A stretch of 35,416 nucleotides of DNA. Origin: Deltaproteobacteria bacterium (lineage in GTDB: Bacteria > Myxococcota_A > Polyangia > Polyangiales > JADJMO01). The stretch covers positions 1 through 35,416 of the forward strand of contig JANYDK010000070.1 in NCBI GenBank assembly GCA_025363655.1, in the 5' to 3' direction. The notes beneath the pieces were generated by a model, which saw nothing but the letters and a program-made list of their open reading frames with translations, was not told the DNA's origin and did not search any database. The position numbers and the translations under genes are program-made. The stretch's first letter is position 1, and each line of letters starts with the position of its first letter. Positions 8,025-16,089 of this stretch are shown here, in pieces.

Positions 8025-9167
8025 ATGGCCGCCCCTCTCACGCCCCAGCAGTCCGACCGAGCACGGCAAACTCTCAAAGACCTCATCCCGAAGTTGGGCA
8101 TTTCCCCGACGGCGACGGCGCTCGGCCTGCGCCCCGTCGACTTGATCTCGCTCAGCCGCGATCGTCAGGAGATCACCCCCGAGATCGCCCAGGGCGTCGC
8201 CGAGCTCGCGAAGGTCACGTTCGGTGAGCAGGTTCTGCCGCCGCTCGACGCAGCAGCCGTCGTCGCGTCCGCAGATCCATTGCCGAAGCGCGCCGACGCC
8301 ATCGAGCTGGCGCGCAAGGACGGCGCTCGAGAGGAAACGATTGCAGCGGTGCTGAGAAACCCTCCGCGGGGCTCCGAGAGTTGGTCGCGCTTCGATTGGC
8401 TGGTGGCCATCCACGACTTCGAGAAGACGCCGCCGCAGGCGAGCCGATCGCTGCCGCCCACTCCTTCGATGCTCTCGACTCCGCCCATGATCGCGCCGCT
8501 TTCTCTCGCGGCAACCCATTCGCAGTACCCCACCGCACCGGTCTCCGTCGCGCCGCCGATTCCCATGTCGTCTTCAGCGTCCGCGTCGTCGGCATCGCCG
8601 GCGGGTCCCTACGAATCGTCCCTCACCCTCTACGAGTTCGCGTCGCTGACCATGGGTCTCGAGCTCCTCCCGCATCGCACGGACGACGTCTATGCCTGCT
8701 TCAGCCTCACCTCCCCCGACCAGCGCGCGGAGGAGCACACGTATTGGAACGACTACCTCTCGAAGTCGCCGAAGGAACGACGCGCACTACCTGCGATGCG
8801 CGAACGGATGCGCATGCATTGGCAGCGGTTCGACGGGCAGTTGGCGAACCCCTCCGCGACGCTGCCGCCCATCTCCGAGCAGACGCCCCAGCCCGTCACC
8901 CCGCCGCTGCCGCTCGTCACCTACGCAGCCATCTGCGCCGAGCTCCGCCTGACGCCGCATCGCAGCGAAGATGTGTTCGCCTTCTACGGCCTGCCCGATC
9001 CCCAACTCCGCACGATCGTCGCGGAGTTTTGGGACCAACGTCGGCGCACGAGCCCGCAAGAAGATCAGGAGTTTCAGCGCCTCTTCTGGGAGAAGCACCA
9101 GCAGCTCGAGCAGCAGGCGATGCAGATGCAGACCTGGAGGCAATCGTCCGCGAAGCTCGCGGGCTGA
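8025..9167 (+). CDS. Unknown 380-aa protein with two copies of a helical repeat
   Basis: The ATG at 8025 is chosen because GAGGA lies 7 bases upstream; the frame is also open to 7944. The N-terminal roughly 120 residues are helical (QQSDRARQTLKDLIPKLGIS, DLISLSRDRQEITPEIAQGV). A Ser/Pro/Ala-rich linker follows at about residues 140-205. Two copies of one domain come next: the first includes TLYEFASLTMGLELLPHRTD then DVYACFSLTSPDQR, the second VTYAAICAELRLTPHRSEDV then FAFYGLPDPQLR, each followed by a charged helix (RERMRMHWQRF / FQRLFWEKHQQ). There is no signal peptide or membrane segment, so it is cytoplasmic. The PHR(T/S)(D/E)DV motif is the clearest shared feature. Function unknown. Confidence 0.8.
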   Translation: MAAPLTPQQSDRARQTLKDLIPKLGISPTATALGLRPVDLISLSRDRQEITPEIAQGVAELAKVTFGEQVLPPLDAAAVVASADPLPKRADAIELARKDGAREETIAAVLRNPPRGSESWSRFDWLVAIHDFEKTPPQASRSLPPTPSMLSTPPMIAPLSLAATHSQYPTAPVSVAPPIPMSSSASASSASPAGPYESSLTLYEFASLTMGLELLPHRTDDVYACFSLTSPDQRAEEHTYWNDYLSKSPKERRALPAMRERMRMHWQRFDGQLANPSATLPPISEQTPQPVTPPLPLVTYAAICAELRLTPHRSEDVFAFYGLPDPQLRTIVAEFWDQRRRTSPQEDQEFQRLFWEKHQQLEQQAMQMQTWRQSSAKLAG

Positions 9168-9178
9168 AGGACTCCCGA

Positions 9179-10351
9179 TTACTTCTTCGCCTTCGTCGCC
9201 TCGACCTGCTGAATCCAGGCCAATTCAGCCGCAAACGCCTTCTCGCGCGGCGCCGCGTTCATCACCGGGGCCGCGCCATCGGGACCCGCCACGCCGGAAG
9301 CGCCATTCGCCCCCGGTGCGCCGGGCGTTCCCGGTTTGCCCGAAGAGGGAAGCTGCGAACAGGGGACCTGTCCTTGCCCGCCGGCCGTCGTCGAGCTGCC
9401 AGGTGCGCCGCCCGCGCCGCCCTTGCCTCCGGGTCCACCTGGTCCGCCCGCGCCCGCGCCGCCACCAGGGCTGGCGAGACGAAGACGCGCCGTGAGCTTG
9501 TCGCGCGCGGCGTTGTCGACGAGCACGTTGATGGTGCCGCCCGGACCGCCGTTGCCGCCAGGAGCACCCGGCAAACCCGCGGTGCCGGGAGTACCGTCTT
9601 TGCCTGATTGGCAATCACCGGAGCCCGCTTCCCCCGCAAGGCCGTCTTTTCCAGGCACTCCCGGAAGGCCCGGCGCACCCGATTGGCCTCTAGCATAAAT
9701 GGTAATCGGGCTGTCGGCGTTGGGGCTGATGAGATATCGCGTCACCCCCAGGTTGGGCACGTCGACGCGAATGAGGGCAGCGTCGGCGTAGTAGGGAGTC
9801 GAGAGCGTGGTGATCGACACGTTCACCACCGGCCCCGGCCCGCCGCTCTGTCCGGGTGCCGCCGCCGCGTCGCCGCCGAACGACGTCGTCAGCATGCAGG
9901 TGTAGACCGGCTTCAGCGTCGAATCGCCGACGCTCGACTTGCCGACGCTGCTCTCGAGCCAACCATGCAGCGTCAGGCCCGACGCCGCCGTCTCTCGCGG
10001 ATCGGCCGACGGCATGAAGACGAATTCCTTCGCTTCGCCCTGCTGCGCCGCGTGATCGGCTTGGATGCGAATGAGCTGCGGATCGATGACCGAGTCGCTC
10101 TTGCCCTGACAACCGCTGTTCGGGTTGGTGTTGCTGCAAGAGGTGCCGTCGGCGAGGCGCGCCACCACCTCGACTTGGAAGGCGTCGCCGGGGCAGAAGA
10201 GCGGCTGACCCGAAGCCGGGTGCACCGCGACGTTGACGACGTTGCGCGGATCGATCTCGAGCTTCTTCGGCCCGCAACCGACGGCGAATGCCGCCACGCC
10301 GACCATCACCGAGATTGCAGAGACTGCCAAGAATGACTCTCGCTCGCGCAT
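9179..10351 (-). CDS. Collagen-like (Gly-X-Y) lipoprotein
   Basis: This 390-aa protein has a lipobox AVGC with the lipidated Cys at residue 26. Residues 30-220 form a beta-rich outer domain with paired Cys (SCSNTNPNSGCQG, YTCML). Two collagen-like Gly-X-Y tracts follow, at residues 222-272 (GAPGLPGVPGKDGLAG) and 294-360 (GGPGGPGGKGGAGG, GKPGTPGAPGANGASG), separated by a non-collagen insert (TINVLVDNAARDKLTARLRL). A short helical tail closes it. Bacterial collagen-like tracts form stalks in surface proteins; two Cys inside the tracts could crosslink chains. The ATG overlaps the stop of the upstream TSP3-OmpA gene (TGATG), so the two are translationally coupled and probably act at the same envelope site. 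Assignment is by composition and repeat. Confidence 0.88.
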   Translation of the reverse strand: MRERESFLAVSAISVMVGVAAFAVGCGPKKLEIDPRNVVNVAVHPASGQPLFCPGDAFQVEVVARLADGTSCSNTNPNSGCQGKSDSVIDPQLIRIQADHAAQQGEAKEFVFMPSADPRETAASGLTLHGWLESSVGKSSVGDSTLKPVYTCMLTTSFGGDAAAAPGQSGGPGPVVNVSITTLSTPYYADAALIRVDVPNLGVTRYLISPNADSPITIYARGQSGAPGLPGVPGKDGLAGEAGSGDCQSGKDGTPGTAGLPGAPGGNGGPGGTINVLVDNAARDKLTARLRLASPGGGAGAGGPGGPGGKGGAGGAPGSSTTAGGQGQVPCSQLPSSGKPGTPGAPGANGASGVAGPDGAAPVMNAAPREKAFAAELAWIQQVEATKAKK

Positions 10352-11406
10352 CAGACGCCTCCTCCCTTCGTCTCGATGGAGACGGGCTTCTTCTTCACCG
10401 GGTTGACCGACGCCACCTGCGCAGCCCAGCACCCTCGTTGCACTTTCTGCCAAACGCCATTGACCACGACGGCCTTGAAGAGCACGCGGCGGTTGCGCGG
10501 ATCGTCGACGCCGTCGCCGACGTTGACGGCAGGGCAGTATTTTCCGTATCCAATCGCGACGAGCCGTCCGCCGTCGATGCCGAAGCCTTGCAGCGTCTGG
10601 GCGACGGCGTGCGCGCGCTTGTCGGTGAGATCGAGGTTGTGCTGCGCGTCGCCCTTCTGCGAAGCGTGCCCTTCGATCTCGAGGCGGTTGATCTCGGGGT
10701 GCGCCTTCAACACCTCGGCCACCTGTCCGAGCGTGCCCTGCGCATTGCCGGCGAGCTTGGCAGAGTCGATCTCGAACTCGATGCGCATCGATTCGGGCAC
10801 GAAAATCATGCTCGATTGCGCGTCGTATTCGACCACCGTGCCCGGCACGCTGTCGGGACAACCGTCGTCGTCGCGATAACCGTTGTAGGTCTCTTGCTGC
10901 TGCGGGCACTGGTCGATGGCGTCGGCGACGCCATCCTTGTCGACGTCCGTTCCGGGGCAACCGTCGTTGGGATTGGGCGCCTGGTTGTCCTCGATGAGCC
11001 CGGGGCACTTGTCCTGCGCGTTGGCGACGCCGTCGTGATCGTCGTCGTCGGAGTTGGAGGGACAGCCGTCGCTCGGATCGGGCGGCTGACCATCTTCCTT
11101 CGCGTCGGGGCACTTGTCCTGCAGCCGGCCGATGCCGTCCATGTCCGGATCTTCGGCCGGGCAGCCGTCGTTCGCCTTCGGCGGGAGGCCATCTTCGGCG
11201 TCGTCGGGGCACGCATCATCGACGTCGGCGATGCCATCGACGTCCTTGTCGGCACCACGATCGGCGATCGCGTACGTCGGGCGCGGCGGCGGGCCACCGC
11301 AGGCGAAGACGTCGACGAGGAGGACGCCGATCGTGAGCGGCGTGCCGTAGCGAAGGAACGAACGGAGTGCGGAGCGAGGGGCCGGTCGCGCGAGCATGGG
11401 GCGCAT
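10351..11406 (-). CDS. OmpA-family lipoprotein with thrombospondin type-3 repeats
   Basis: The protein has 351 aa. A twin-Arg-containing N-terminus and hydrophobic stretch end at VFAC (Cys36). Residues 51-186 are Asp-rich calcium-binding TSP3 repeats (DKDVDGIADVDDACPDDAED, DPDMDGIGRLQDKCPDAKED, DHDGVANAQDKCP, DVDKDGVADAIDQCP). Residues 205-312 form an OmpA C-terminal peptidoglycan-binding domain (IEFEIDSAKLAG, LEIEGHASQKGD, DKRAHAVAQTL, LVAIGYGKYCP, NRRVLFK). A basic tail follows. The family links the outer membrane to the murein and often partners trimeric or secreted surface complexes. It is the first gene of a two-gene operon with the collagen-like lipoprotein and is divergent from the kynureninase-like gene across a 103-bp gap. 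Alternative start: ATG 11397. Confidence 0.92.
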   Translation of the reverse strand: MRPMLARPAPRSALRSFLRYGTPLTIGVLLVDVFACGGPPPRPTYAIADRGADKDVDGIADVDDACPDDAEDGLPPKANDGCPAEDPDMDGIGRLQDKCPDAKEDGQPPDPSDGCPSNSDDDDHDGVANAQDKCPGLIEDNQAPNPNDGCPGTDVDKDGVADAIDQCPQQQETYNGYRDDDGCPDSVPGTVVEYDAQSSMIFVPESMRIEFEIDSAKLAGNAQGTLGQVAEVLKAHPEINRLEIEGHASQKGDAQHNLDLTDKRAHAVAQTLQGFGIDGGRLVAIGYGKYCPAVNVGDGVDDPRNRRVLFKAVVVNGVWQKVQRGCWAAQVASVNPVKKKPVSIETKGGGV

Positions 11407-11509
11407 GCTACCCGTCGGACGACTTTGGGCGACAGAGAAAGCGCCGATGACGAGCCACCCGAAAAATTCGGCCTTTTCGGCGACGACGAGTGCGACGTAG
11501 AACCAAGCG

Positions 11510-12709
11510 ATGAGCTCGATCGACCCGGCCGCCCTCCGCCGACACTACCGCGCATTTCTCGGAGAGCCGCGTGAGCCGCACGAGGACGCCCGCATCCTCC
11601 TCACGGGCCACTCGCACCAGGCCTGGCCCGATGTCGCGCGCGAAGGACAACTGGCCGCCTTCGACGACGCCGCCCGCGAGGTCGACGACAAGTGGGGCCG
11701 CGCCTTCGCCATCGCCGACGAGCTCCGCACCACGATCGCAGGCCGCATCGGAGCGCACGCTGACGAAATCGCCCTCGCGGGATCGACCCACGAGCTGACG
11801 GCTCGCTTCCTCTCCGCGCTCGACCTCCGCCATCGCCCGCGCATCGTCACCACGGCCGGAGAGTTCCACTCGCTCCATCGACAGCTCGCGCGGCTCTCCG
11901 AAGAGAACGTCGAAGTACGCTGGATCGACGTCGCCAAGCGCGTCGACACCCTCGCCTCCCGCCTCGCCGACGCGCTCGACGAACGCACCAGCGCGGTCAT
12001 GGTTTCGAGCGTCCTCTTCGAGACCTCGAGCGTCCTCCCTCATTTGAGCGAATTGGTCGATCGCGCCCGCGCCCTCGGCGTCGCCGTGCTCGTCGACGCG
12101 TATCACGCGTTCACCGCGCTTCCCTTCACGATGCAGGAGATCGAGGGCAATCACTCCGACGTTTACCTCGTCGCCGGCGGTTACAAATACGCCCAATGGG
12201 GTGAAGGCAATTGCTTCCTTCGTGTTCCCCGAAGCAGCACACTTCGCCCCGTCTACACCGGTTGGTACAGCGATTTCGCGGGCCTCGGCGCGATGCGCGA
12301 AGGCGGACCCATCGCGTACGGCCCTCGCCCCGCCGATCGGTTCGCGGGGAGCACGTACGATCCGACGAGTCACTATCGGGCGTGCGCGGTGAATCGATTC
12401 TTCGCGGAACAAGGCCTCACCGTCGAGGCGCTGCGCGCATGCTCGCTCGCGCAAACGCAGTTGCTCATCGACGAGCTCGAGGGCGTGAAGGGAATGGAGC
12501 TCGTCACCCCGCGGGATGCGAAGGCGCGTGGGGGGTTCGTCGCACTACGGGTGAAGGATGCGGCGGGGTCGGTGAAGCGATTGAGGGAGAGAGGCGTGAT
12601 GGCGGATGCGCGGGGGGAGATCTTGCGGCTCGGGCCGGCGGCGTATTTGGGGGATGAGGAGTTGAGGAGAGGGGCAGCGGTGGTGAGAGAGATCGTTCGC
12701 GGCCTCTGA
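11510..12709 (+). CDS. Kynureninase-like PLP-dependent enzyme (class V aminotransferase fold)
   Basis: This 399-aa protein has the aspartate-aminotransferase class V fold. D196 in VLVDAYHAF should bind the pyridine nitrogen of PLP, H199 lies where kynureninases have their His, and K226 in AGGYKYAQWGEG should form the internal aldimine. The GSTHEL and GEFHSL segments match cofactor phosphate-binding parts, and GWYSDF is near the usual kynureninase GW motif. Kynureninase cleaves kynurenine to anthranilate and alanine in tryptophan breakdown, but no other pathway gene is nearby, and a cysteine desulfurase-like or other class V activity cannot be excluded. The start at ATG 11510 is the first in frame and has only a weak ribosome site. 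Confidence 0.8.
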   Translation: MSSIDPAALRRHYRAFLGEPREPHEDARILLTGHSHQAWPDVAREGQLAAFDDAAREVDDKWGRAFAIADELRTTIAGRIGAHADEIALAGSTHELTARFLSALDLRHRPRIVTTAGEFHSLHRQLARLSEENVEVRWIDVAKRVDTLASRLADALDERTSAVMVSSVLFETSSVLPHLSELVDRARALGVAVLVDAYHAFTALPFTMQEIEGNHSDVYLVAGGYKYAQWGEGNCFLRVPRSSTLRPVYTGWYSDFAGLGAMREGGPIAYGPRPADRFAGSTYDPTSHYRACAVNRFFAEQGLTVEALRACSLAQTQLLIDELEGVKGMELVTPRDAKARGGFVALRVKDAAGSVKRLRERGVMADARGEILRLGPAAYLGDEELRRGAAVVREIVRGL

Positions 12710-12876
12710 GCGCTGGCCCATGCGCGGGCGCAGTCCCGGCGAACTTTCCTCGATCACTCTGCCGCCCACCCGACATGGCGACCTGAACCCCGCTCTCCCG
12801 AGAGCGTTGCCACCGCTCGATCGTGCCGCGCCTGCGCGCGCGTGCATCGCGCGGTCATCGGTTCGCAAGGATCGTC

Positions 12877-14424
12877 ATGTCGATTCCGTACGACGCGTCG
12901 AGCGGGCCACCGCTCGGGCGCCTTGGCACCCGTGTGCGCGAGACGTTGCTCGCGCTCGTCCCAGCAGGGCTGACGGCGGTGATCGCGGCGAAGATCGCGC
13001 TGCGGCACGTCGCTTCGGTGAACAGCGACGAGCTCTATCTGACGGCGCTCTTTCGCGATATGCGCAATGGCACTCCGCTCGAATGGCATTTGACGCCGGC
13101 GCCCTACTTTTTTCCCGATTGGATTGCCTATGCCCTCTCCGGGGGATTCGGCGACGATCTGGGAAGAGTCTTCGCGGTCTACGCAGCGTTGATGACCCTG
13201 CTCTTCCTCTTCGGGTTCGGGCTCCTCGCGCGCACGCTCTCGGCGCCGAGCTGGCACGGCGTTCTCGTCGGCAGCGCCGTCTTCGCGGCGGTCGCGGCGT
13301 CCGACGGATCGGTGGCGAGGTTCTGGGTCGTTCCCACGTTTCACGGCGGCCTGCTGGCGATGCTCCCGACGGTGCTGGCGGTCTTCTTGGCCGAGCTCCG
13401 TGAGCCAAGGGCGCGCCGTCGGCGCCTCCTCGTGGGATTGACGACGCTGATCGCAGCGTCCGATTTGTTCGTCGTTCCACAGTTCATCTTGCCCGCCGCC
13501 GTGGTCGCGTTGGCGCATCGGCGGCGGCGGCTCGCGACCGAGATCGTGATGACGCCGATCGTGGGCAGCCTCTTCGTGCGAGTGATGGTCCGAGCGCTGT
13601 GGCACTGGCACATCCCTCCGGGGATATCGCTGCCGACGGCGCTGCGGCACGTCACCTCTTCGCGCTATTGGACTGATGCCGCCGACGCGTTCCTGCACTT
13701 GGTCACCGAACAGCCCTTCGCCTTCGTGCTCGCGCTCTCCGGCGTCGCCTATGCTGGATTCGTCGTCAGGCGCGCGAGAGAAGACGGTCACGGCGCGGCG
13801 ACGGCATTGGCCGAATTCCTCATCGCCTCGGCGATCGTCGGTCCGCTGATCGTGACCTTCGCCGGCCTCTACGACGCCCCCATCGCCAATCGTTACCTCT
13901 TGCCGGTGCTCGCGCTCCCACCCGCGTCGCTCTTGGCATTGCGCGCGAGCTGGCCCAAAAACGTGCTCCGCGGCGCTTGCGTCGTCGCGATCGTCGCCTG
14001 CGCGATGCTCTCGCGACGGAGCGACGCCAACCTCGGCACGCCCTACCCGGACGACGTCGCCTGCGTCGACGCACTGGCGACGAAGCATGGGTGGACACGC
14101 GGCTATTCGAGCTACTGGCTCGCCAAACGGTCGAGCCTCCTCTCGCACCGAGGTCTGACGGTACTCGCCGTCGACGACGAGCTACTGCCCTATGAGTGGA
14201 TCACCAATCGCGCTTGGTACGGCGGCGCCGCCATGCAATTCGCCTTGGCGAAAGACGGTGAGACGGCATACCTCGAGGGGTACGCGAAGAAGTGGCACGG
14301 AGTGATGGTGGGAAACTGCGGCGAGGTGGCGGTGTTCCAAATCGGAGACTCGAACGCGACCATCGACGCCAGTGCCGGTGCCGCCGCCCGCGCCCGTCAG
14401 CTCACAGCGGCAGCTGCTCGGTAA
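12877..14424 (+). CDS. Polytopic membrane protein, GT-C-like
   Basis: The ATG at 12877 has AAGGA 5 bases upstream, which decides the start over upstream codons in the open frame. The 515-aa product has roughly 9-11 hydrophobic segments (VFAVYAALMTLLFLFGFGLL, VLVGSAVFAAVAA, LLAMLPTVLAVFLAEL, FAFVLALSGVAYAGFVV, FLIASAIVGPLIVTFAGLY, VLRGACVVAIVACAML). It ends in a roughly 120-residue soluble domain with SSYWLAKRSSLLSHRGLTVL and a WYGG motif. An acidic pair after the first membrane segment (VNSDELYLTALF) resembles the metal-binding DD/DE loop of GT-C glycosyltransferases, so a lipid-sugar-dependent transferase is possible. I do not recognise the exact family. The last 23 bases overlap the convergent kinase gene. 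Confidence 0.75.
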   Translation: MSIPYDASSGPPLGRLGTRVRETLLALVPAGLTAVIAAKIALRHVASVNSDELYLTALFRDMRNGTPLEWHLTPAPYFFPDWIAYALSGGFGDDLGRVFAVYAALMTLLFLFGFGLLARTLSAPSWHGVLVGSAVFAAVAASDGSVARFWVVPTFHGGLLAMLPTVLAVFLAELREPRARRRRLLVGLTTLIAASDLFVVPQFILPAAVVALAHRRRRLATEIVMTPIVGSLFVRVMVRALWHWHIPPGISLPTALRHVTSSRYWTDAADAFLHLVTEQPFAFVLALSGVAYAGFVVRRAREDGHGAATALAEFLIASAIVGPLIVTFAGLYDAPIANRYLLPVLALPPASLLALRASWPKNVLRGACVVAIVACAMLSRRSDANLGTPYPDDVACVDALATKHGWTRGYSSYWLAKRSSLLSHRGLTVLAVDDELLPYEWITNRAWYGGAAMQFALAKDGETAYLEGYAKKWHGVMVGNCGEVAVFQIGDSNATIDASAGAAARARQLTAAAAR

Positions 14425-15910
14425 TCTTCCGCCGGCACGTCCCCGACTGGCAGTTGTTCGACGCGCACTCGCTGCCCACGTTGCACGAGTCGCCGTTGTC
14501 CTTCTTCTTCGAAGCAGGAGGCGGCGGTGGCGGCACGACGACGCTCGGTCCAGGACCGACGACGACCTTGCCGGGCGGCTTCCACGGCGTCTTCGGGGGC
14601 TTCGTCGACGGCGTGGGCGGCGGCGGGGTGACCTCGCTCGACGCAGCCGGCAGCGGCGGATCGGGATCGGGCGTCGGCGTCGCGGGCTCGTGCTTCACGA
14701 CGGGCTTCGGATCCGGCGGCGGCGTGGGATCGTTGTCGACGGTGTTCGCGGGATGCGGTTCGTCGAAGGGCTTCTTGCTCGAGGCGCCGAGCACTGCGAA
14801 GCCAGCGGCGCCGAGGACCACGACCGCCGCGAGTCCGATGCCGGCGTACATCCAACCCGACGAACGTCGCTCGAGCGCGGTGTGAGTCGCGCCGCCCGTC
14901 GAATAGAGCTGTTGCGGCGTTTGCCGAAGCACGCCGGTGACCGTTTGCAACGACGAGCCACCAGCCTCGAGCGTCGGCGGAACGACCGCGGTGCCATTGG
15001 CGTCGGCCGCACCGGTGAGAATCTCGGGCGTGAGCAGCACCGAGCCACCGAGGAAGGGCGTGAGCTCGTCGATGAGCGCGCGGCAGTTCGCGGTGCGGAA
15101 CTGCGGGTCACGCTGGAGCATGCGATGGACGATGCCCGAGAGCTCGGGCGACACCCACGGAGCGATGTCGCGCAGCGGCGTGATTTCGCGCGTGCAGATG
15201 GCGAGGATGAGCTCGCCGAGAGATTCGATCGACTTCCACGGCGTCTGCCCGGAGAGCGCCTCGTAGAAGCACATGCCGAGCGACCAGACGTCGCTGCGGA
15301 GGTCGACGGTGCGGAGACCGCGCGCCTGCTCGGGCGACATGTAGAGCGGCGTGCCGAGCATCGAACCGGTGCGCGTGAGCCCACCCGAGCTCGCTCCGAG
15401 CTGATCCATCGACTGCTTGGCGATGCCGAAGTCGAGGATCTTCACGACCAGGTCGCCCGGGCCGCGCATCGCCATGAAGATGTTGGCGGGCTTGATGTCA
15501 CGGTGGACGATGCCGGCGGCGTGGGCGGCGGCGAGACCTTCGGCCGCTTGGCTCATCACGCGGGCGGAAGCGAGCGGATTGAGCGCGCCGACGCGGGTGA
15601 TGGTGTGCTCGAGGTCTTCACCGCGGAGCATCTCCATGATGATGAAGGGGAGACCGGTCTGCGGATCGACGCCGGTGTCGTAGACCTCGACGATGTGCTC
15701 GCTCTCGATCGCCGCGCTCGCCTTCGCTTCGCGGAAGAAGCGCTGGATGAGCTGCTCGTCGTTGACCACGCCGAGGAGGAGTTTGACCGCGTAGCGCTTG
15801 CCGAGGTGGTTGCGTGCCTCGTAGACGGCACCCATCCCGCCCTTGCCGAGCAGACGCGTGACCTCGTAACGGTCGGCCAGGATGCGCCCTTCCATCACCA
15901 ACTCGCTCAT
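14402..15910 (-). CDS. Membrane-anchored Ser/Thr protein kinase with Cys-rich outer tail
   Basis: The ATG at 15910 is preferred to the GTG at 15925 because a GGGAGGAG ribosome site lies between them. The protein is 502 aa with a complete kinase domain at residues 10-290: Gly loop LGKGGMGAVYEA, K43 (YAVKLLL), HRDIKPAN (D138), DFG (160-162), SPEQARG (192-198). A juxtamembrane linker with many Thr/Ser leads to one membrane segment (353-375, MYAGIGLAAVVVLGAAGFAV). Outside are a Pro-rich stalk and a Cys-rich end (473-492, DSCNVGSECASNNCQSGTC). All catalytic residues are present, so it should be active; this is the Hanks-type (PknB-like) family. The C-x5-C-x4-C-x4-C spacing of its tail recurs in two lipoproteins at 32453-34431. 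Three phased repeats lie just upstream of the start. Confidence 0.93.
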   Translation of the reverse strand: MSELVMEGRILADRYEVTRLLGKGGMGAVYEARNHLGKRYAVKLLLGVVNDEQLIQRFFREAKASAAIESEHIVEVYDTGVDPQTGLPFIIMEMLRGEDLEHTITRVGALNPLASARVMSQAAEGLAAAHAAGIVHRDIKPANIFMAMRGPGDLVVKILDFGIAKQSMDQLGASSGGLTRTGSMLGTPLYMSPEQARGLRTVDLRSDVWSLGMCFYEALSGQTPWKSIESLGELILAICTREITPLRDIAPWVSPELSGIVHRMLQRDPQFRTANCRALIDELTPFLGGSVLLTPEILTGAADANGTAVVPPTLEAGGSSLQTVTGVLRQTPQQLYSTGGATHTALERRSSGWMYAGIGLAAVVVLGAAGFAVLGASSKKPFDEPHPANTVDNDPTPPPDPKPVVKHEPATPTPDPDPPLPAASSEVTPPPPTPSTKPPKTPWKPPGKVVVGPGPSVVVPPPPPPASKKKDNGDSCNVGSECASNNCQSGTCRRKITEQLPL

Positions 15911-15922
15911 GCTCGCTCCTCC

Positions 15923-15952
15923 CACGATCGCTTCACGATCGCCTCACGATCG
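15923..15952. promoter_or_regulatory. Three CACGATCG repeats phased at 11 bp upstream of the kinase gene
   Basis: The octamer CACGATCG occurs at 15923-15930, 15934-15941 and 15945-15952, exactly 11 bp apart, so all three lie on the same face of the helix. The core CGATCG is palindromic. They sit 13-42 bp upstream of the kinase ATG, in the probable leader or promoter region. This would suit cooperative binding of a regulator, or could be simple replication slippage. Confidence 0.4.
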
Positions 15953-16089
15953 ACCCTGTCGCGACGAGCCCGAAGACCCGATTCTGACGGACGCCCATTG
16001 GACGTTAGTTACGACCGAGACTTCAGTTGGATCTTGGCAAAAAGCGACATGTAGGTGTGATGAGACAAGAGATTGGGCGCCCGTGCGGC

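Noticed and set aside
10288-11574. A 428-codon + strand frame opposite the TSP3-OmpA gene
   Set aside because: Its Val/Asp/Gly-rich repeats mirror the TSP3 repeats read antisense; the OmpA domain and lipobox on the minus strand settle the true coding strand.
12754-14148. A 464-codon minus-strand frame opposite the polytopic membrane protein
   Set aside because: It is dominated by Arg, Glu and His without a plausible fold, while the + strand gives clear membrane segments and a good ribosome site.
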